Below, one piece after another: positions 57,980-64,000 of a stretch of 64,000 bases of DNA. Position 1 is the first letter of the stretch. Each line of letters starts with the position of its first letter. Origin of the DNA: Icerya purchasi (Eukaryota; Arthropoda; Insecta; Hemiptera; Monophlebidae); contig CM077116.1 of the NCBI GenBank assembly GCA_039619475.1, positions 179,271,863-179,335,862 on the forward strand, in the 5' to 3' direction. The notes below the pieces were generated by a model, which had not been told where the DNA came from, searched no databases, and saw only the letters and a list, made by a program, of their open reading frames with translations. The position numbers and the translations under genes are program-made.

Positions 57980-60900
57980 AAAAAAAAAAAAAAAAAAAAT
58001 TAATAAAATTATCATTTTCTTATTGTTTGCTGTAATTATACTTTAAAAGTTTATTGATAAGTAATTCTTAATCAGAGTCTGTAGCACTCAAAGCCATAAA
58101 CTAACCGTACTTAAAAAATACCATGGGAAATCTTAAATGACAGAGTGATATCAATGAGAGATTTTTCTTTTTCTCGAATCCCCGTAAGAATTACACGAAA
58201 AAAAATGACTATCTGGATATTGTTTTTTTTTTCTATTTCGGTATTGAACGGAGTCCACAGCTTTTCCTAATTCGAACGAGAAACCAGGAATTATATATCA
58301 GAAATAATGAATTTACTGATCGAATGATATTTCTGTAAGTTTTAAAAGTTTTCCGTGAAAATTGATTGAAGGTATACTATAGGCGTAATTCCGGAACATA
58401 GTACCATACTCAGTTTAGCGACTACCTCCATTCGTGCATTCCAGCTGTAAAAAATATAGGTAGTGTTCCGGGCAATTGTAATATGCAACATGAGTGTAGA
58501 CGCAAGTCGATGCTTGCAACTGATGTTGTGACATATTGTGAGTGTTTAATTTATACTACACATCAACTAGAGCGCATATGGTGGTGGTATACTTCTGCTA
58601 AAACGTAGTGAGATGCTCATAACCTGTACAACTGATCTCGATACTTTATTCTAAATTTGTTTTACTCAATACTCGTATTAAAATTATTAAACGAAGCGAT
58701 GTGAACCAAGTAAGAGCTGATTAACGCTCTGTACAGTGTGACCAGGAACTCCTAATAATTCCAGATACTGCGCGATTTAAATTTATCTTCTTTTCACATT
58801 TCCTGGTTCTAGCTCATAATTTCACCAAATATTAATACGCCAAAGTACGGATATGTAGATAGAAAAGGGAAATTGAGACATTGCACATATAAAAGGTGAA
58901 ATTAAATCCGTTTCTTTGAAAACACATTGAACCTCAACGAGTGTTTTTCTATATATTAATTTCCAATAACAGTTTTGAAAACAGTATGAATAATATTCCA
59001 ATTAGTAGTAGTCAACGTCGCTGCAGATGTATAAATCACTAAGACATTCGCTATACTAAGCGCATTTATTTTCTTTGTAGTCTAATTCCCATATATGATA
59101 TATATATATATGTATATAAATATATGTATAATGGAGAGCAGGGAGCTAAGTTATGCTTCATTATAGAAGACCCTTTCCTGTCAAAACAGATCCATAAATT
59201 TTCTTATTATACGAGCTTTTCTACCATTCTAATAATTATTTGTTTTTGATGTAACAAATAAATTTGCATTTCTATTCCGTTTTCCTATCAATAAAAATCA
59301 ATATTGTGTAGACATTTGTCCTTATTCTGCTGCAAACACGTAAGAAACTTCGGGGTCAGATTAAGGAAAGGCTTCGACTTCTTTTTGTTGATTTCGTTAA
59401 TTTCTTGTTTAATTGTTCGATGTGGCGGGCAATCTTTGAAATTAATCAATGCTAATCGGAATATTTACACCGTGTGCTACTGTAATATGAGATTACGGAC
59501 GCATTTTAGACAATCAGGTTGAAGGCTACAATTAAATAAGCGACAGTTAAACGCTTGACATTTATAGAGTATTGTGCGAGAGTTTTATTAGACCCATATT
59601 TTTCCCAGTAAATTGTACGGTAATAAAGTTATTTAATTTTTAGAACTAAACAGATAAGATGTTAGATTGATTCTTAAATTAAGATATACAAAGTTAAGTT
59701 TTCAGACAATTTTTTTAAAATTTGATTGCAAGGGAAGTCTTTTCAGACTAAATTTTTTCCTGCATTTTAGAATGAAAAAATTCAACTCCGTCCATATCAC
59801 TGTATGTAGTAATTTCGTTATTATGTTTTATTATTTCAAATTTGGACTTTTAAAATTCTTCAAACACGTAACGATTATTTAAAATTGTATCTTGTGTCTC
59901 TATGATGAAATTTTAATTTTATTATTGATATTTTCAGTTGCTGCATTATAACAAAAATGTTCAAATAGCAGAGTTATTGTTATCAATGTTGCAAAATTTT
60001 GTAATATGATATTCGTCCCCGATTTCATCTGTGTATCAGAAGTAGATGTGAATGACAATTTACCCGAAAACCGTCTAATTTTCTTCTTTTTTTTTGTTTT
60101 ATTTACTTTTGCTGGTATTTTCGAATTCCTTCGAGTTAGCTGAAACTCGAGGCAGGTGTATTAATAAAGAAGCTGAAGTCGAATTAACTAGGTTGTTTAT
60201 TGACTTTGTTTCGTAATCAACGTTAGTTTAACCAGAGTTGTTGAAGTATCTATAATATCATCGGCTGGTGCATCGGTAATCGATACAATCTATCGGATGA
60301 TTAGCTGGATGTTGATGACGAAAGACTGCATTTCATAGCTTCACAGTACTTAGAAATTCGTCATATGCACGTGAACTGCATGCCGCCAATTAAAACTAAC
60401 CTAATAGAAGCGAATTTACGAATTTAAATAAAGAGAATATTTGTTAATGTACACTTGAAACGTATAATAATGAACTACTCATAAAACGCAAAAATTACCT
60501 TACCATATTATATATATATATATATGTATATAATTTAAATGTGATTCTGAAAGTAAAATAATATCCCGCATTCTCTCGGCTTTTATTTTATGATTTAGAC
60601 ACCACGACGGGACATAGGCAACCCCTTTAAGAAATTCCTCTTTTACTAATTAGCCATTACGATTTTAATCAATCCGTTGATGATCATTGTAGATTATTAA
60701 ATCATCATTGAATGCCTCCGATTTCTTTTGAAAAATTGTTTAACGTATAATTTCTACAGTTTCTGTTAACACTGACATTCTACATTCGATTATAAGGCGA
60801 TATCCCGGGGTTAATTGATTTCGTAGCTTCGCTGGTGCCTTTAAGCCTGGAAAATATTGTTTCTTAATATATTTGTGCTACACGCTTGATTATATATCTG

Positions 60901-61654
60901 TTCGTTGTTTTGATCGCATATTCATTAGTTGTGTTGATATCGCAAACCTTTTAGCCAGTTATCGCTGCGTGTTTTTGATTTCCTTTACAATATGGCGCTT
61001 TTTGTTTTTATCTCTTTCTTTACGCTAGCTTCGCCGCATTATCGGAAAGGAGTTGTACAATAATACGTCTTTATGCGCGAATATAACCAACTTCTTGCTC
61101 ATCGAACTAAACAGATGCTTGTCCAAAGTTTGATAATCGGTACAAAGTTGCTGTCACGATTTTAAATCGTGTATTCTCTCCGAATTTTGTTTTATTTTTT
61201 ACTTATAAAATTACGCTCGCAATTGTCGAAATTTAACGTTACTTCAACCGTTGTAACTCGATTAGGCTTGAAATCTGGGAAAAATGTAGTTGACCAACAT
61301 TGTCTAATATTTATTACACGGTGTAATAACGACTGCGCTGTTGGCAAATTCGCGACCGAAGAGTACACGCTTACCTAAAGGCATCTTGTTAGCAGGAAAA
61401 TTCGCATTTTCTCCGTTTACCATTACATTCGGTAGTACACTGTTCTACCGTATTTGTATTTATTTTAATCGCTTTCATTTGCAATTATCGTTTGATCGGT
61501 GAGCGCCTCGGAGCCTATGCGAATTATGATTTTGCGATGAAGTTGTTCTCTGATATTATTAGGTATACGACAAGTGAATTTTATGTTTCTCTGTGAATTG
61601 ACTTTGTCGATTTTCATATTATTTTCCGCGTCGTGAAATAATTGCCGCAGCGGA
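57980..61654. other. About 3.7 kb without recognisable genes
   Basis: AT-rich with (TA)n patches at 59097-59112 and 60510-60529 and an A20 run at 57980-57999. Short frames (59304-59522, 59667-59882, 61169-61378) lack motifs. It is possibly unique host intergenic or intronic DNA. Confidence 0.4.
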
Positions 61655-64000
61655 TTTTTTTTTTTTTTTTTTTTTTCTGGACTCGCTGACAAAGAGCCAA
61701 TTGACCCATGTTCGACAAGAAAGGAAAGTATTGCTGAATTAATTATTCAGATTCGTACGCGGTCAGATATCGCATCAATGAAGGATACAAGGGGAGCGAC
61801 AACAGTTAACGAAGGAAAGGAGAGAACAGATGCAGCACTATAGGGAATAGGAATATTAAGTCTCAGAAGTTGAGAGTAGAGCAGTAAACGTCCAGACGAC
61901 AGAACATTCGAAAAGTATGTGGTTAGAATTACATTCGTGGATATCATTTGAAGGATGTAGCGGACCGTAAGGGAAGTCTGAAAGTGAAACTCGATAGCGA
62001 GATGAAGGAAGCAAACTATGATCGAAACGCAATCGACATAAAGAGGAAATAAAATAGCGCTGCAAAGACGGAAATTCATGGAACCAAGGATTAACTGGAA
62101 TATATGGCTGAAAAAAAAAAATTTAAGAGGAAAATTGATTAGAAAAGGAGGAAGGATATGAGTCTGACCAAAACCTATAATAGAATTTTTTAGATAATGT
62201 AAGTAAATTATTAGCAGTGAACTTATTAATGGGGAGTCCATTAACAGCTGCACCATGAGACAACTGATCAACTCTTTCGTTACCTTCCATACCAACATGG
62301 CCTGGAATCCAAAGGAACTCGACCTGAATGTGGTAAGTTTGGAAAAGGTTATGGATAATCGAGCGAATACGAAGAATGATTGGATCACAAGAAGGATGAG
62401 GAAAAACAGATGAGATAGTTTGTAAAACACTTTTAGCATCGGAGATAATTAGGAATTTATTATTGTCCCGTATTAAGGATATGTAAAGAATGGTTCTTAA
62501 AATCGCAACCGATTCTGCAAAGAAAATAGAGCAAGTTGGAGGAAGTTTATAACTTTCAAAATAGTTGTGAACAGCATATAGGAAGGATGCTGCAACGCCG
62601 TGAGGACCCTTCGATCCGTCAGTATAAAGAAAAGAATGAAAAGGAAATAGAGAGTTAATAGTGTTAAGGAAATCTTGATTAGGTTGTGCAAGGGATTTAG
62701 AGTAAGTGGACAACAAAGATAGATTAGGAGGAAATAGAAAGTTTGTAAAATGAAAGGTAAAGTAAGGAAGTTTATTATGTATTATAATTTTTGTGGAAGA
62801 AATTTAACAAGTCGATTTGAGATATGAGAAAGAAGGGGAATTTTTTTGGAAGTGAATCGCCAATTCTGAAGTAGGGTGGAATAGGATGAAATAAGTTTTG
62901 AAGAAGAAACTGGAAGCCGTTTTAAAAGAAAGCGATATCCCAAGTGAGATCTACGGATTGGTAAAGGGAGAACATTGCATTCAGCATGTATTGCAGGAAT
63001 GGGAGTTGATTTAAGGGCTCCTAGACATAAACGAAGGAAGCAATTCTGGACCCGATCCAGTTTACAAAGAAGAGATCTGAAGGAGTTACCATAGATAAAC
63101 GAACAATAATCTAGTTTGGAACGTACTATAGATTTATAAAGGACAATTAAGGTACTAGGATCTCCTCCCCGCCTTATTGATGAAATAGATTTAAAGAGAT
63201 TTAGTCTTTTTATTTACCGACATATGAAGATAGTTAATGTGCTCGAAAAAGGAGAGACGACTATTTAGGAATAACAAAAATGTTTAACTAAGGGAATCGG
63301 GAATGTTATTTACTGAAGGGTTTATTAAAGAAGGATTAAAAGGTCGATAAGTGAAATTAATACAAGCGGATTTAGACGGTGAAATTAATAGGTGTGTAGA
63401 TTTGAGAGTGAATCATTTAATAATGACAAGGAATTATTCATTTCTTCGTTTGCAGAGCTAAGATCGTGAGAAGTGGAATATAGAAGGATGTCATCAGCAA
63501 AGAAAAGGGAAAACAATCCTATCGGGAGGGAGGCTATATTAAGAATATATATATTGAAAAGCGTAGGACTTAAACAGGAGCCCTGTGGAAGACCATTGTA
63601 CATAGTTCTGTAAGTAGAGTCAGGAGGTGTAGAAAGATGAATCGCACGATTCTGGAACAACCGAATAACAATTGAAATAAATTGAGATGGAAGATTAATA
63701 GAAAGCATTTTATTTTGTAAGGTAGGAAGATGAACATTATTAAAAGCATTGGAAATGTCAAGAAATGTGGCTAAAGTATAATTTTTATTTAAGAATGAAT
63801 TATAAATGTCCGAAATAAAGAGACTAATGCAATCGGAGGGACCAAGGCCAGGACGGAAACCGAACATGTTACTGGAAAGTAAATTATTACTTTTCCAGCC
63901 ACCAAATAAGACGTTTATTTAAGATACTTTCAAAAAGTTTCCTTAGACACGGAGCAAGGGATATTGAACGGAAGGAAGAAGGATCTTTTTTAGGGGAGAG
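61655..64000 (-). mobile_element. LINE family A copy running off the window
   Basis: The T-run at 61655-61676 is the poly(A) tail, and the adjacent minus strand reads GGGTCAATTGGCTC, as in the 52228 copy. Reading upstream: the C-terminal tail (LRFDHSLLPSSRYRVS, CNSNHILFEC), a complete RNase H in one frame (62716-62123: YTDGSKGPHGVAAS, FFAESVAILRT, IISDAKSVLQT and WIPGHVGMEGNERVDQLSH), the connection region with breaks (63250-62770), then RT 63867-63385 with MFGFRPGLGPSDCISLF, ATFLDISNAFNNV, LPQGSCLSPTLFNIY and LFFADDILLYS. Scattered frameshifts are present. The endonuclease and ORF1, if present, lie beyond 64000. Confidence 0.85.

Noticed and set aside
1..64000. LTR retrotransposons or endogenous viruses
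   Set aside because: I found no long terminal direct repeats, protease-integrase order or envelope-like frames; every RT seen is of non-LTR type.

Overview
This window is AT-rich insect-type nuclear DNA dominated by mobile-element debris. The evidence for an insect source is the mix of non-LTR retrotransposon lineages (RNase-H-bearing I/R1-like, CR1-like and RTE-like), a Tc1/mariner-derived element, a TTAA-flanked DNA transposon with a Mutator/Kolobok-like transposase, a tRNA-headed SINE, and a small secreted cystatin-like gene with a conventional splice acceptor and polyadenylation signal. I see no bacterial operon, no CRISPR array and no rRNA. Hymenoptera or Hemiptera would fit, but the order cannot be fixed from this sequence.

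Layout. 0.4-3.8 kb: an RT scrap, then a 5'-truncated minus-strand LINE (family C here). 4.6-6.7 kb: a decayed DDE-transposase/SWIM-finger gene. 6.7-7.8 kb: an element with long inverted repeats. 8.1-8.7 kb: a fragment of LINE family A. 11.2-11.7 kb: a 526-bp hairpin made of two mariner 5' ends head to head. 11.7-17 kb: stacked LINE fragments, including an RTE-like piece inserted into a family C copy with a 7-bp target duplication. 18-19.3 kb: family A again. 21.8-23.3 kb: a CR1-like LINE 3' end. 24-31.2 kb: inverted repeats, a degenerate repeat field, and a LINE broken by a SINE (11-bp target duplication) and by a dispersed repeat whose second copy lies 5 kb away in inverse orientation. 32.6-35.2 kb: a decayed family B LINE. 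35.3-40 kb: two 3' ends of one LINE family, a PIF1/Helitron-helicase-like exon and another family A piece. 40.4-42.0 kb: the TTAA-flanked DNA transposon. 42.1-42.6 kb: the cystatin-like gene. 46.4 kb: a short LINE insertion with a 10-bp target duplication. 47.1-52.2 kb (+) and 52.2-58.0 kb (-): two long LINEs (B and A) meeting tail to tail. 61.7-64 kb: another family A copy that runs off the window.

Only the cystatin-like gene looks like an intact single-copy host gene. The least decayed mobile element is the family A copy at 52.2-58.0 kb: its endonuclease and reverse transcriptase frame is open over 959 codons with all key residues, while its RNase H domain is frameshifted and its ORF1 lacks an ATG. 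The rest reads as layered insertions of different ages, several datable relative to each other by nesting. All five family A copies lie on the minus strand.
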